A stretch of DNA of 64,000 nt from Salinisphaera sp052044135 (GCF_052044135.1 NZ_JBQDYF010000002.1:1-64000), one strand, 5' to 3'. Shown: positions 16,189 to 26,344, counted from the stretch's first letter. Made by a program: numbers and translations. The notes: generated by a model not told the origin, from the letters alone.

Positions 16189-17169
16189 GTGAAGATCGGA
16201 GTGCTCGGGCTCGGCCGCATGGGCGGCAACATCGCATGCCGTCTGATGGATGATGGCCATGAATGCGTGGTCTTCGACACGCATGCGCAGGCGGTGTCGC
16301 GTATCGCGGATGCCGGCGGCGAGGCCGCCGAATCTCTGGCCGGAATGATCCGGGCCCTGCCTCAGCCCCGCACGCTGTGGCTGATGCTGCCCGCGGGCGA
16401 AGTCACCGACAACACGGTCGCCGAATTGGCGCCGCTGTTGGCGCCCGGCGATACCCTGATCGATGGTGGCAACGCGAACTTCAAGGACGACGTCCGCCGT
16501 GCCCGAATGCTCGCCGAACGCGATATCCGTTACATGGATGTCGGCGTCTCGGGCGGTGTCTGGGGCCGGGAGCGCGGCTACTGCCTGATGATCGGCGGCG
16601 ACAAGGACACCGTGGAGCGACACGATCCGATCTTCGCCACGCTGGCCCCCGGCCCCGGCGATATCGACGATACGCCCGGGCGCGAGACACTGGAGCCGCG
16701 GGCGGCACAGGGTTATCTGCACTGTGGTCCGGTCGGTGCCGGGCATTTCGTGAAAATGGTCCACAACGGCATCGAGTACGGCATGATGGCGGCCTATGCG
16801 GAAGGCTTCGATATCCTGAAGAACCGCGCCGCCGATTTCCTGCCCGAGGACGAGCAGTTCGACCTCAACCTGGCCGATATTGCCGAGGTCTGGCGGCGGG
16901 GCAGCGTGATCTCCTCGTGGTTACTGGATCTGACCTCGATCGCGCTGGCCGAGGACCAGAGCCTGGCGGCGTTCACCGGCGAGGTCTCCGACTCCGGTGA
17001 AGGCCGCTGGACGATCAATGCAGCGATCGAGCAGGCGGTGCCCGCCAACGTGCTGTCGGCGGCGTTGTTCGCCCGCTTCCGCTCGCGCAACACGCCGAGC
17101 TTCGGCGACAAGCTGCAGTCGGCGATGCGCCACCAGTTCGGCGGCCATGTCGAGACGCATAACGAATAG
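16189..17169 (+). CDS. gnd: 6-phosphogluconate dehydrogenase (decarboxylating), short form
   Basis: This 326-residue enzyme is of the short (GntZ/YqeC-like) type, not the long Gnd of about 470 residues. It has the NADP-binding motif IGVLGLGRMGGNIA at the N-terminus, the block DGGNANFKDD, the substrate-binding VGVSGGVWG and the catalytic block GPVGAGHFVKMVHNGIEYG. It makes ribulose-5-phosphate, CO2 and reduced cofactor from 6-phosphogluconate. The GTG at 16189 is chosen because AAGGAGG lies five bases upstream and the NAD(P) motif follows at once. The 235-bp repeat copy 1 lies directly upstream. Confidence 0.93.
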   Translation: MKIGVLGLGRMGGNIACRLMDDGHECVVFDTHAQAVSRIADAGGEAAESLAGMIRALPQPRTLWLMLPAGEVTDNTVAELAPLLAPGDTLIDGGNANFKDDVRRARMLAERDIRYMDVGVSGGVWGRERGYCLMIGGDKDTVERHDPIFATLAPGPGDIDDTPGRETLEPRAAQGYLHCGPVGAGHFVKMVHNGIEYGMMAAYAEGFDILKNRAADFLPEDEQFDLNLADIAEVWRRGSVISSWLLDLTSIALAEDQSLAAFTGEVSDSGEGRWTINAAIEQAVPANVLSAALFARFRSRNTPSFGDKLQSAMRHQFGGHVETHNE

Positions 17170-17385
17170 GGCCGGTGTCATGGCCCGGCTCCGCGCCGCG
17201 GCGCAAAACCCGCCGGTCCCGGGTAACAGGCCCCTAGTGGTCGGGCGATCACGCCCGCAATGAGCGGCGACGTGACCGGCTGATCGATCGGGACGGGTGC
17301 AACCCGCGCCGGGTGTACGTTCGTTTTCAAGTCCTGTAATTCGCGGCCGATAAGGTAGCGTACTACCGCGAACTGGCACGCTGGA

Positions 17386-20070
17386 ATGCAGATTCCTGGT
17401 CGAGACATCACGATCCATCGGCAGCTCGTTGACGGACTGAGCGATCACGCGATCTATATGCTCGACCCCGAGGGCCGTATTCTTTCGTGGAGCGCGGGCG
17501 CCGAGCGTCTGACCGGGTATGCCGAGCGCGAAGCAATCGGCGCCCCCGTGTCCATGCTGCACGAACTCGGGCCGCCCCCGGGAGAGGTGCTGACGGCGGC
17601 GCGCCAGCACGGTCGCCGCGAAGGCCGGGTCTGGCGCCGGCGCAAGGACGGCGGCTGTTTCCCCGCTTACAGCGTGACCGAAGCGGTGTTCGATGCCGAT
17701 CGCCTGACCGGCTTCGCGGTGGTCGAGCGTGCATGCGGCGAGACCTGGCGCAACGGTCACGCGCGCCTGGCCGAGCGCCAGTTTCGATTGCTGTTCGAGG
17801 GGGTGACGCTCTACGCCATCCTCATGCTCGATCGCGAGGGTCGGGTCACCAGCAGCAATCCGGGGGTGGCGGCGATCGAGGGGTACGCGCCCGACGAAAT
17901 CATCGGTCGGCATTTTTCCATCTTCTACAGTCCGCATGATCGCGAGCGCGGCCGGCCGGACGAAATGCTGCGCTGTGCGCGCGAGAATGGACGCCACCAG
18001 GCCGAGGGCTGGCGCTACCGTCGTGATGGTACGGCCTTCTGGGCCACCGTGATCGTTATACCGATTCGTGAACACGGGCATTTGATCGGCTATGCCCAGA
18101 TCACGCGTGACATGACCCGTCGCAAGGAACACGAGAACGAAATCCTCAAGGCCAAGCGAGCGGCGGAGCATCGCTATCGCGAATCGCGCTCGATGTCGGC
18201 ATTCCTCGACAACGTGATCGGCAATATTCCGATCCGTGTGCTGGTCGAGGATAGCCAGACCGGCCAGATTCTCATGGACAACGCGGCGCGCTCGGCCTCG
18301 AGTACGGCGCCGGCCATCGACGCCGATACCATCGTCCGGCGGCTGCGCGGGGCGGCCGCCAAGACGCTCGACGACGACGAGATCCGCGAGATGCGGATCG
18401 GCATCGATACGGCCGAGGGCACGGCGCGTCTCAAGTGCCGCGTGTTGCGCGTCAATGACGATGCGGCCGGGGGCGCGGCCAACTTGATGTATCTGGTCGA
18501 GGACGTCACCGAGGAGCACCGCGCCCACGAGAAGATTCATTTCATGGCGCATCACGATGCGTTGACGCATCTGCCCAATCGCACCCTGTTCAACAAGCGT
18601 CTGAGCCAGGCCCTGAAAGCCACCGAGTACGACGGCACGAGCGTCGGCCTGCTGCTCATCGACCTCGATAACTTCAAGAACATCAATGATGTGCTCGGTC
18701 ACCCCGTCGGCGATCAGCTGTTGATCCAGGTGGCCTGCCGGCTACGGGCCGCGCTGGATGACACGGCCATGCTGGCGCGCATTGGCGGCGACGAATTCTG
18801 CGTGGTGTTGCCCCACTGCAGCAATGCGGGCGAGCTGGAGGCGGTCGCCCGGCGTCTGATCGCCGACATGCACGAGCCGCTCCTGGTGGGCGAGCATATC
18901 GTGCAGTCCGGCGTGAGCATCGGGTTGGTGCTTTCCAGCGCCGATGTCGACAACACCGAGGAATTGCTGCGTTGCGCCGATCTCGCGCTCTACGACGCCA
19001 AGCGCGGGGGCAAGGGCACCTGTTCGGTCTTTCATCCCGAGCTGCACCGCGCCGCGCGCCAACGACTGGAGATCGAGACCGACATGCGTCGGGCCTACGA
19101 CGCCGACGAATTCGTGCTGTACTACCAGCCGATCATGGACTCGGACAGTCTGACCGTGTCGGGCATGGAAGCCCTGCTGCGCTGGCATCATCCCGAGCGC
19201 GGCGTGGTGCCGCCGCTGGAATTCATACCGGTCGCGGAGGAGACCGGCCTGATCCGGGCCATCGGTGCGCGCGTGCTCATGCAGGCCTGTGCCGAGGCGG
19301 CGGACTGGCGCGGCGAGGCAACGATTGCGGTCAACCTGTCGACGGTGCAGTTCGACGATCACGCGCTGGTCGATCACGTGCGCGATGCGCTGTCGAACTC
19401 CGGGCTGGCCCCGCATCGCCTGGAACTGGAAATCACCGAGTCGATCCTGCTCGATGCCTCGCGTAACAACATCCGCCTGCTGGAAGCGCTCAAGGCGCTG
19501 GGCGTGAAGATCGTGCTCGATGATTTCGGCACCGGCTATTCGTCGTTGCACTATCTGCGCTCGTTCACCTTCGATCGCATCAAGATCGACAAGAGCTTCG
19601 TCAAGGAGATCTGCCACGATGCCGAGGCGCAGGCGATCGTGAAGGCGATCACCACGCTCGGTCACAGTCTGCGGATCCAGATCACGGCCGAGGGGGTCGA
19701 GCATATCGATCAGGCCACCCGGCTGCGCAGCGACGGCTGCTCGCATCTGCAGGGCTTTTACTTCGGCCGGCCGGAACAGCAAGCCAGCGCCGCATTCACC
19801 GCGCCGCTGGAACGACGCGGCTTAGCGTCAGCCGGGCGCCAGCGCGCCGCGCAGGGCGTCGGCCACGCGATCGAGCATGGCGGTGGTGACCGACAGCCAG
19901 GCATACATTTCGATCGAGCCGTGAATCACGCCGGGGAAATGAGCGTGATCGCAGGCCACGGCATCATCGCGCAGACGCGTCGCGTAGAGCGCGCCCTCGT
20001 CCATGAGCACGTCGGCGCCAACGGTCAGCACCAGCGCCGGGGCGACACCGGCCAGCGAGCCGGCCAGTAA
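17386..20070 (+). CDS. PAS-PAS-PAS-GGDEF-EAL c-di-GMP protein with anomalous C-terminal tail
   Basis: This 894-residue frame has PAS domains at about 8-125 and 130-250, a further PAS-like region to about 380, a GGDEF domain with intact RIGGDEF, and an EAL domain with MEALLRW and DDFGTGYSSLHYLR. Both catalytic motifs look intact, so it could make and degrade c-di-GMP; one activity often dominates in such hybrids. It has no membrane segment. The EAL domain ends near residue 805. The remaining tail of about 80 residues (19828-20070) runs antisense through the end of the esterase gene and is Gly/Arg/His-rich, unlike the rest, so either the true stop was lost or a frameshift exists near 19800. Confidence 0.88.
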   Translation: MQIPGRDITIHRQLVDGLSDHAIYMLDPEGRILSWSAGAERLTGYAEREAIGAPVSMLHELGPPPGEVLTAARQHGRREGRVWRRRKDGGCFPAYSVTEAVFDADRLTGFAVVERACGETWRNGHARLAERQFRLLFEGVTLYAILMLDREGRVTSSNPGVAAIEGYAPDEIIGRHFSIFYSPHDRERGRPDEMLRCARENGRHQAEGWRYRRDGTAFWATVIVIPIREHGHLIGYAQITRDMTRRKEHENEILKAKRAAEHRYRESRSMSAFLDNVIGNIPIRVLVEDSQTGQILMDNAARSASSTAPAIDADTIVRRLRGAAAKTLDDDEIREMRIGIDTAEGTARLKCRVLRVNDDAAGGAANLMYLVEDVTEEHRAHEKIHFMAHHDALTHLPNRTLFNKRLSQALKATEYDGTSVGLLLIDLDNFKNINDVLGHPVGDQLLIQVACRLRAALDDTAMLARIGGDEFCVVLPHCSNAGELEAVARRLIADMHEPLLVGEHIVQSGVSIGLVLSSADVDNTEELLRCADLALYDAKRGGKGTCSVFHPELHRAARQRLEIETDMRRAYDADEFVLYYQPIMDSDSLTVSGMEALLRWHHPERGVVPPLEFIPVAEETGLIRAIGARVLMQACAEAADWRGEATIAVNLSTVQFDDHALVDHVRDALSNSGLAPHRLELEITESILLDASRNNIRLLEALKALGVKIVLDDFGTGYSSLHYLRSFTFDRIKIDKSFVKEICHDAEAQAIVKAITTLGHSLRIQITAEGVEHIDQATRLRSDGCSHLQGFYFGRPEQQASAAFTAPLERRGLASAGRQRAAQGVGHAIEHGGGDRQPGIHFDRAVNHAGEMSVIAGHGIIAQTRRVERALVHEHVGANGQHQRRGDTGQRAGQ

Positions 20071-20775
20071 CGGTGACACGCGCCAGTCGCCGGTGTCGGT
20101 GGCTTGATCGGTGGTATGGCGGCCGAACCATGCCATGAGTTCCGCCGTCAGCGGCGGGATGTGGCTGTTGCGCAAGCGCGAGGGATAGTGCCGGGCGACA
20201 CCGCGCAGGTCGGTCGCCGGATAGATCAGGGCCTGGAAGGCCAGCGGCCAGCCGTGATCGCGCGCCGCCAGCGCGACCACGGCCGACAGGTGTCCGCCGG
20301 CGCTGTCGCCGGCCACGGCCAGGCGCTTCGGGTCGATGTCGAACTCGGCCGCGTGGGTGGTCAGCCATGCAAAGGCCGCGATGGCATCCGCGCTCGAAGC
20401 CGGCAATGGGTGCTCGGGTGCCAGGCGGTAGTCCACGGCGATCAGTTGGCAAGCGCAGCGCCGGGCGATCTGCCGGCAGATGCGGTCATGCGAGTCGAGA
20501 TCGCCCAGCACCCAGCCGCCGCCGTGATAATAGATCACGGTCGGAGCGGCGGTGGTGCCGAGCCCCTCGGGCCGGTAGCGGCGGATGGCGACATCGCCGG
20601 CCGGACCGGGTATCCGATGATCCTCGACCGCGCCCATGGCTACGGGCTCGCCGCCGGATCGCGCCAGCGTATCCACGTAGAGCTGGCGCGCCTCGGGCAC
20701 GGTCAGATCGGTGAATGAAATCTCGGCGCCGTTGAGCTTGTCGACCACGGCCTGTACTTCGGGAAGCAGTGTCAT
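19828..20775 (-). CDS. Alpha/beta-hydrolase, hormone-sensitive-lipase (family IV) type esterase
   Basis: This 315-residue hydrolase has the oxyanion-hole motif YHGGGWVLG, the nucleophile elbow AGDSAGGHLS, the acid in GADVLMDEG and the catalytic His in PGVIHGS. These define the family IV esterases, which cleave short- to medium-chain esters. No signal peptide is seen, so it is cytoplasmic. The ATG at 20775 (MTLLPEVQ) gives the family's usual N-terminus; the longer frame upstream is Cys/Arg-rich noise. Its 3' end overlaps the tail of the convergent GGDEF-EAL frame by 243 bases. Confidence 0.92.
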   Translation of the reverse strand: MTLLPEVQAVVDKLNGAEISFTDLTVPEARQLYVDTLARSGGEPVAMGAVEDHRIPGPAGDVAIRRYRPEGLGTTAAPTVIYYHGGGWVLGDLDSHDRICRQIARRCACQLIAVDYRLAPEHPLPASSADAIAAFAWLTTHAAEFDIDPKRLAVAGDSAGGHLSAVVALAARDHGWPLAFQALIYPATDLRGVARHYPSRLRNSHIPPLTAELMAWFGRHTTDQATDTGDWRVSPLLAGSLAGVAPALVLTVGADVLMDEGALYATRLRDDAVACDHAHFPGVIHGSIEMYAWLSVTTAMLDRVADALRGALAPG

Positions 20776-20991
20776 GGAGCATTCGCAGATGGGACAAGGC
20801 CACAACGTAGCGCAAAAGCAACGGGCACCATAGTCGACGGGGTGGCAGGCCGAGCGGCCCGGGCCGTCGCCGTGACGGGCCAGACACCCGGTTGACCGCG
20901 TCGCCGACCCGCGGTGCCCGGTTCCGGAGCGACGGCATAAGCCACACCCCGGCGGTTGGCGCCGCATGCGACACCCGTCTTCGGCGAGCGA

Positions 20992-23349
20992 TCAGACGAT
21001 GTCTGCCCAGCGAAAGCCGCGTGCCCACTCCAGCGCCGCGCCGGCGGGCAGGGGGCGACTGTAGAGAAAGCCCTGGCCGTACTCGCAGCCCATCTCGATC
21101 AGGCGATTGTGGGTGGCGATATTCTCGATGCCCTCGGCCACGGTCCGCCGCTTGAAGCTCTGGGCCAGACTGATGATGGCGTCGACGATCATTTCGTCGT
21201 CGCCATTGTCGCGCATGTCCTGGACGAAGGAGCGGTCGATCTTGATTTCGTGGGCCGGCAGGCGGCGGAAGTAATCGAGCGACGAATAGCCGGTGCCGAA
21301 ATCGTCCAGCGAGACCTGCACGCCGAGCTCGCGACAGGCCTGCAGCGTTTCGATCACACGATTGGAGTCGTCCAGCGCCGTAGTTTCCAGCAACTCGAGA
21401 ATCAGGCGCCCACGCAATCGGACCGGGCAGTCCTGCAGTGCGTGCCAGAGGTCGCTGCAGAAGCCCGGGCTCAGGAAATGGGACGGGCTGAGGTTCACGC
21501 TGATGGTGAAATCGAGCGCTTCGTCGTCGAGCCGCTGCAACTGGGTGATCGCGCGCTCGATCACGAAGCGCCCGACCGCCCCGGCGAAATCGGTATATTC
21601 GAGATGGTTGAGGAACGAACCCGGCGCGATCAGTCCGTCGGTAGGGTGATTCCACCGCAGCAGGGCCTCGAAACCGGCCACGCGCCGGCCGATGAGGTCG
21701 ATCTTGGGCTGATAGTGCAATTCGAACTGCGACTCGCGCAGCGCCTCGGCGATGCGGTCGAGCACACGTCCGCGTTCCTGGCGCGAAAAATAACGCGCCA
21801 GATCGAAATGCTCATAACGATTCTTGCCCAGTTCCTTGGCGGCGCACATCGCCTGGTCGGCATGACGCAGCAGCAGATCGACGCTCGCATCGTCGTCCGG
21901 ATAGACTGTCAAGCCCATGCTGGCGCTGATCTGCAGCGTGGTTCGGCGATATCGGATCGGCTCGTGGATCGTGGCCAGAAGATGAGCGTAGGCGCGCTCG
22001 TCTTCGACGTCCCGCAGGATGACTACGAATTCGTCGCCACCCAGCCGCCCGACTAAATTCGGTTTGCGTACGCTACGGCGGAGCCGTTCCGCCACGGCGC
22101 AGAGCACTATGTCGCCGGCGGCACGGCCATGGGTGTCGTTGATCGTCTTGAAATCGTCCAGGTCGAGCAGGCCGACCGTCAGCCGTGTATTGCGCCGCGC
22201 AGCCGCGACCAGCGCGCAACCGAATAACTCGCTCAGGCGATAGCGATTGGGCAGGCCTGTGAGGGCGTCATAGTGGGTGGCGCGCGCCAGGTTTTTCTCC
22301 TGTTCGCGTTTTTCGCGATACAGCTGGTCACGCTCGATCAGGTTGCCGACCGTCTGCAGCAGGGGCTCGAGTTCCTGGGCCAGCCCCAGTTCGTAGTCGA
22401 TGTCGCGGTTGGCCAGCCCCACGAGCCCGATCTGGCGCTCGCCCGAGAACACCGGAATGCCGATGTAGGTCGACATCGGCGGGTGCTCCGCGGGCAGTCC
22501 GATGCTCAGCGGTTCGGCGTCGAGGTCTTGCGAGATGACGACCTTGCCGCTGGTCATGGGGGCGCCGACCAGGTTGTCCAGGCGTTCGAAGCGGATGCCG
22601 TGCTCACGCACACGCTGGTAGAGCGCCTGAGTGTCCGGCGTCCAGTCGAGGTTGTGAATGGCCTGGACCTTGAGATACGGATTGCCCGCCGCGTCGTGCC
22701 GCATCTCGCCGATGAAACCGAACCGGCTGCCGGTCAGCGTGATCAGGTCATCGAGCACCACGGCGTAGGCGCTGCGCTCGTCCACGCCGGCCAGAAATGC
22801 GTGCTGGGCGCGCTGGATCGCCGCGGTGAGGTCGGACTGCTGCATGTATCGCCCGCTTGCCGTGGGCGCGGGCCGGTGACGCGCGAGTTCCTCCTCGATG
22901 ATCGCGCCCAGGCTGTAAAGCACGTCCAGTTCCACCTCATCAAGACGGCGCGGTGCGGTATCGATCACACACAATGTCCCGACCTTGAAGCCGCCGGGTG
23001 CGTGTACCGCGACGCCCGCGTAGAAGCGGATGCCGGGCGCGCCGGTCACCCAGGGGTGGCCGGCCAACGCCGGATCGAGGCGGGCATCGGGCACGACGAT
23101 GGCCTGCCTGTCACGCAGCGCCTGATTGCAAAAAGAGGCCGAACGCGCCACCTCGGATTCGCTGACGCCGGGATGGGACTTGAACCACTGGCGGTCGGCG
23201 TCCATCAGCGTGAACAGCGCGATGCCGGTGTGATAGGAGCGCCGGGCGATTCGGGTGAGCCGCTCGAAGCGTTCCTCGGGCGGCGTATCCATCAATTGCA
23301 GGCGATCCAGCGCGGCCAGTCGTCGCGTTTCGAGCGTGGATGAATCCAT
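20992..23349 (-). CDS. GAF-GAF-GGDEF-EAL c-di-GMP signalling protein
   Basis: This is a 785-residue cytoplasmic protein. The first GAF domain (about residues 20-165) includes DADRQWFKSHPG and FCNQALRD; a second GAF domain follows (about 185-340, with YIGIPVFSG). The GGDEF domain has intact LGGDEF and the EAL domain intact FEALLRW with DDFGTGYSSLDYF. It may bind a small ligand through GAF and adjust c-di-GMP. The ATG at 23349 (MDSSTLETRRL) is chosen because upstream codons are not typical of GAF proteins; a start at 23523 is possible. It is not in an operon with its neighbours. Confidence 0.9.
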   Translation of the reverse strand: MDSSTLETRRLAALDRLQLMDTPPEERFERLTRIARRSYHTGIALFTLMDADRQWFKSHPGVSESEVARSASFCNQALRDRQAIVVPDARLDPALAGHPWVTGAPGIRFYAGVAVHAPGGFKVGTLCVIDTAPRRLDEVELDVLYSLGAIIEEELARHRPAPTASGRYMQQSDLTAAIQRAQHAFLAGVDERSAYAVVLDDLITLTGSRFGFIGEMRHDAAGNPYLKVQAIHNLDWTPDTQALYQRVREHGIRFERLDNLVGAPMTSGKVVISQDLDAEPLSIGLPAEHPPMSTYIGIPVFSGERQIGLVGLANRDIDYELGLAQELEPLLQTVGNLIERDQLYREKREQEKNLARATHYDALTGLPNRYRLSELFGCALVAAARRNTRLTVGLLDLDDFKTINDTHGRAAGDIVLCAVAERLRRSVRKPNLVGRLGGDEFVVILRDVEDERAYAHLLATIHEPIRYRRTTLQISASMGLTVYPDDDASVDLLLRHADQAMCAAKELGKNRYEHFDLARYFSRQERGRVLDRIAEALRESQFELHYQPKIDLIGRRVAGFEALLRWNHPTDGLIAPGSFLNHLEYTDFAGAVGRFVIERAITQLQRLDDEALDFTISVNLSPSHFLSPGFCSDLWHALQDCPVRLRGRLILELLETTALDDSNRVIETLQACRELGVQVSLDDFGTGYSSLDYFRRLPAHEIKIDRSFVQDMRDNGDDEMIVDAIISLAQSFKRRTVAEGIENIATHNRLIEMGCEYGQGFLYSRPLPAGAALEWARGFRWADIV

Positions 23350-23831
23350 AGAAATGCCCCGGCGTGTTGGCACCGACGCGGCTCGGGTGTCGTATGCGTG
23401 TCGATTGATGCCGCTACGTTCGCCAACGCAACACGCCGTCGTTGCAACGCGAACGCCCTCGGTTTCCATGCGTTGATAAACGAATACGGCCGGGACTTGA
23501 AGTAAGTTCCAGAACCAGTCCAAATGGTGCGCAATACAATTGCTGCGATAAAAAAGGATGCGTCTGTTATCAACCCGTTGTTATTGAATGGTTTTAATCT
23601 CTATTTTCAAGCCATGAAGTTATGGTTGCGAGTCATGGTGTGGCCGGTGGAAGCATCGTCTAATAATTACTGGTCTTCGATTGTTGCGACCTATCGTCGT
23701 CGACCCGGACGAACACGGGCGGCGCGGTGCCGCCGGGCGATTGCGGCGGCACCTGCGCGCCGGTCGTGGCACACTGCAACGCCCGTCGTGAACCGAGGAT
23801 CCCCGGCCGGCGGTACTGCCAGGAGCGCCCC

Positions 23832-24761
23832 GTGACGCCACGCCCGTCGCCATCGCCTTTTTCGCAACCCACCCTGGGCCTGGGGGCGGCTCTCGGCGCC
23901 TTTCTGACCTGGGGCGTCCTGCCGCTGTATTTTCATTTGATCGATCCATCGGTTTCGCCGTGGGAGATCCTGGCGCATCGCATTCTGTGGACGGCGGCCC
24001 TGCTCGGGATCGCGGTCGTGCTGTTGCGCCGCACGGACCGGGTGTTGGCCGTGTTCGCCGATCGTCGACTGCTGTCCATGCTGGTGTTGAGCGCGGCGCT
24101 GGTGGCCACCAACTGGGGCACGTTCATCTGGGCCGTGGTCAACGATCACGTGATCGAGGCGAGTCTCGGTTATTACATCAATCCATTGCTGAATGTGGCA
24201 TTGGGCTTCGCGGTCCTTGGCGAGCGCCTACGCCGACTGCAGTGGGTCGCGGTGGCAGTGGCCGCGGCGGGGGTCGTGTTTTCGGTCGTCGCCTATGGAC
24301 AGGTGCCCTGGATCGGGTTGATCCTGGCCGGCTGTTTCGGCTTCTATGGCCTGATTCGCAAGCGGCTGTCCGTCGACAGCGTCACCGGCCTGCTGGTCGA
24401 GACGCTGCTGTTATCGCCGCTTGCGCTGGTGTGGCTGGGCTGGCTGTACGCCCACGGCGGGGCCGCGTTCGGTGTCGACGGCATGCGTACCGATGCGCTG
24501 CTGTTCGGCGCCGGTGTCCTCACGATCGTGCCTTTCACCCTGTTCGCCGCCGGGGCCCGGCGTCTGCCGCTGGCGACCATCGGCATCATTCAGTACATCA
24601 CGCCGACCCTGCATTTTTTGACCGGTGTCGTGCTGTTCCATGAGCCGTTGACGACGGCCGATATCACGACCTTTGCCTGTATCTGGCTGGCGCTGTCGAT
24701 CTATACCGTCGATATCGTCCGTGTGCAGTGGGGCGCGTGGACCATGGCTCGCGCGGGATGA
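23832..24761 (+). CDS. rarD: EamA-family permease RarD
   Basis: This 309-residue integral membrane protein has ten hydrophobic segments and the RarD hallmarks: GAFLTWGVLPLYFH near the N-terminus, WEILAHRILWT, TNWGTFIWAV, EASLGYYINPL and TIGIIQYITPTLHFL. RarD proteins belong to the drug/metabolite transporter superfamily; the substrate is not established. The GTG at 23832 is chosen because AGGAG lies six bases upstream and the first helix follows shortly after; the longer frame upstream has no membrane or family signal. Confidence 0.92.
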   Translation: MTPRPSPSPFSQPTLGLGAALGAFLTWGVLPLYFHLIDPSVSPWEILAHRILWTAALLGIAVVLLRRTDRVLAVFADRRLLSMLVLSAALVATNWGTFIWAVVNDHVIEASLGYYINPLLNVALGFAVLGERLRRLQWVAVAVAAAGVVFSVVAYGQVPWIGLILAGCFGFYGLIRKRLSVDSVTGLLVETLLLSPLALVWLGWLYAHGGAAFGVDGMRTDALLFGAGVLTIVPFTLFAAGARRLPLATIGIIQYITPTLHFLTGVVLFHEPLTTADITTFACIWLALSIYTVDIVRVQWGAWTMARAG

Positions 24762-24984
24762 CGGCTACACCGGGCGCCGCGTCCAAAACCGGTTCGTTCG
24801 CGTTTAATGCCATGCCGCGCGCTCCGGGGCGGGCGTGTCCTCTCGGGGCCCGCGACTTATCGCCGATGGTCGCGTTGGCAGCTGGCCAGTACGGTAGGCG
24901 GGCCGCGCGTGCGCCAACGTATGTTTTGTTTCGACCCGGTGTGCCCGGCACGTCGTCCGCTGTATCGTCCGAGCGCTGGACCAA

Positions 24985-25221
24985 ATGGATTGCATCGTAA
25001 TCCATGATGCCCTTGGTATAGGCCTGAATCCGTGCCAAAAAAAATATTTTTGGCACCGATGTTTGAGATGCAATCCATACCAGTGTTCTGTCGCGTAAGT
25101 TTCTTGTCAAACGAGCGTGGGCCGTCGGCGTGGCCGGCCAGGCGCGAAACCCGGTCGTATCGGATCATACGGCCTGGTTTCGCAACGCCGCCGGACGCGG
25201 TGACGGGCGCGCGCGGTGTAA
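24985..25221. repeat. Structured intergenic repeat, copy 2 (about 237 bp)
   Basis: This aligns with copy 1 (15884-16118) in the same orientation. The outer arms are ATGGATTGCATC (24985-24996) and its exact complement (25067-25078). The inner hairpin is a perfect 10-bp stem, GTGCCAAAAA/TTTTTGGCAC. The downstream stem is conserved (GCGAAACCCGGTCGTAT and its partner), with one base pair changed from A-T to G-C on both sides relative to copy 1, as expected if the stem matters. It ends 32 bases before the GGDEF gene. Confidence 0.8.
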
Positions 25222-25252
25222 GGTTACTCGCGAGATAGGACACTAGATCGCC

Positions 25253-26344
25253 ATGTCTTTACGTCATCTATCCAGTGGAGACGATACGCGCCGCGCCGCG
25301 GTTCTGCGTGTGGTGTTGATACTTCCGATGTTGTTCGGCCTGGTGTTCGTGCCGATCAACCTGCTTCAGGACCGGCGGGCGCTGGCGTTGGCCGAGGTCG
25401 GCATGATGATCTACGCGGGCGTGATCTATGGTTTGCTCGGGCGTGGGCTGTCGCTTCGGTCTGCGACCTGGGCCTATCTGGTTCCGTTTTTGTCCGTGCT
25501 CGTTTTTGCGCTGGCCACGGCGGCGAATGTGTCGGTATTCGTTTGGGCGCTGGTGATCCCGCTGGTCTCGCACCGCCTGCTCGGGCGCCGAGACGGGTCC
25601 ATTGTCGGGCTGGTTTTTCTCGCGCTGGCGGCCGCGCTCATGCTCCTGCGTTTCGGCTTCGCGCCCACGGTCGTCGAATGGGCCGAGATGAGCGACGTGC
25701 TGCTGTGTGCCGCGGCGCTGTTCGCGATCTCGCTGGCGCACGAGACCGAGATCACGCGCGCCGATCATCAGTTGCGTCAGCGTGCCGATCTCGACAGTCT
25801 CACCCATCTGGTCAGCCGCGCGCGATTCCGAGAACTGTTCGATCAGGCCCGACGGGCCGCCCGGCGTGGCGAACCCGGGGCGCCCACCCGCGTCTCGATG
25901 GTGCTCGTCGACCTGGACCATTTCAAAAGCATCAACGACCGCTATGGCCACGATATCGGCGACATCGTGCTGGAAGCGGTGGCGATGCGGTTGCTCCACC
26001 AGTGTCGCGAGGTCGATATCGTGGGCCGCGTCGGCGGCGAGGAGATGGCCATTCTGCTGTTCGATCTCGATCATGCCGACGCGGTCCAGCAGGCCGAACG
26101 GTTGCGTCAAACCGTTGCAGAACCGCCGGTGGCGGCACGCGATCATGCGGTCGCGGTGACCATGAGTCTTGGTGTGGCGAGTTTTTCGCTGGCCGGGCAC
26201 AGCTTCGAGGAAATCTTCGCCGAGGCCGATGCGCGGATGTACCAGGCCAAGCGCGAGGGGCGGGACCGTACCCAGAGCCAGCCGGTTGCCCCGCAGGCGC
26301 GTCAACAGCGCCTACTGGAGCCGTCGCCGGAACGCCGGGACTGA
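25253..26344 (+). CDS. Membrane-bound diguanylate cyclase
   Basis: This 363-residue protein has five to six N-terminal hydrophobic helices (about residues 14-165) that form a membrane sensor, then a GGDEF domain (about 180-335). The active-site motif is GGEEM, a common active variant. The metal-binding DLDHFKSINDRYGHDIGD segment is present. It should synthesise c-di-GMP at the cytoplasmic membrane. It is a single gene, preceded by copy 2 of the structured repeat, which may contain or influence its promoter. Confidence 0.9.
   Translation: MSLRHLSSGDDTRRAAVLRVVLILPMLFGLVFVPINLLQDRRALALAEVGMMIYAGVIYGLLGRGLSLRSATWAYLVPFLSVLVFALATAANVSVFVWALVIPLVSHRLLGRRDGSIVGLVFLALAAALMLLRFGFAPTVVEWAEMSDVLLCAAALFAISLAHETEITRADHQLRQRADLDSLTHLVSRARFRELFDQARRAARRGEPGAPTRVSMVLVDLDHFKSINDRYGHDIGDIVLEAVAMRLLHQCREVDIVGRVGGEEMAILLFDLDHADAVQQAERLRQTVAEPPVAARDHAVAVTMSLGVASFSLAGHSFEEIFAEADARMYQAKREGRDRTQSQPVAPQARQQRLLEPSPERRD

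Noticed and set aside
20956..22056. Plus-strand open frame of 366 codons
   Set aside because: It is the antisense shadow of the GAF-GGDEF-EAL gene; the minus strand has complete catalytic motifs.
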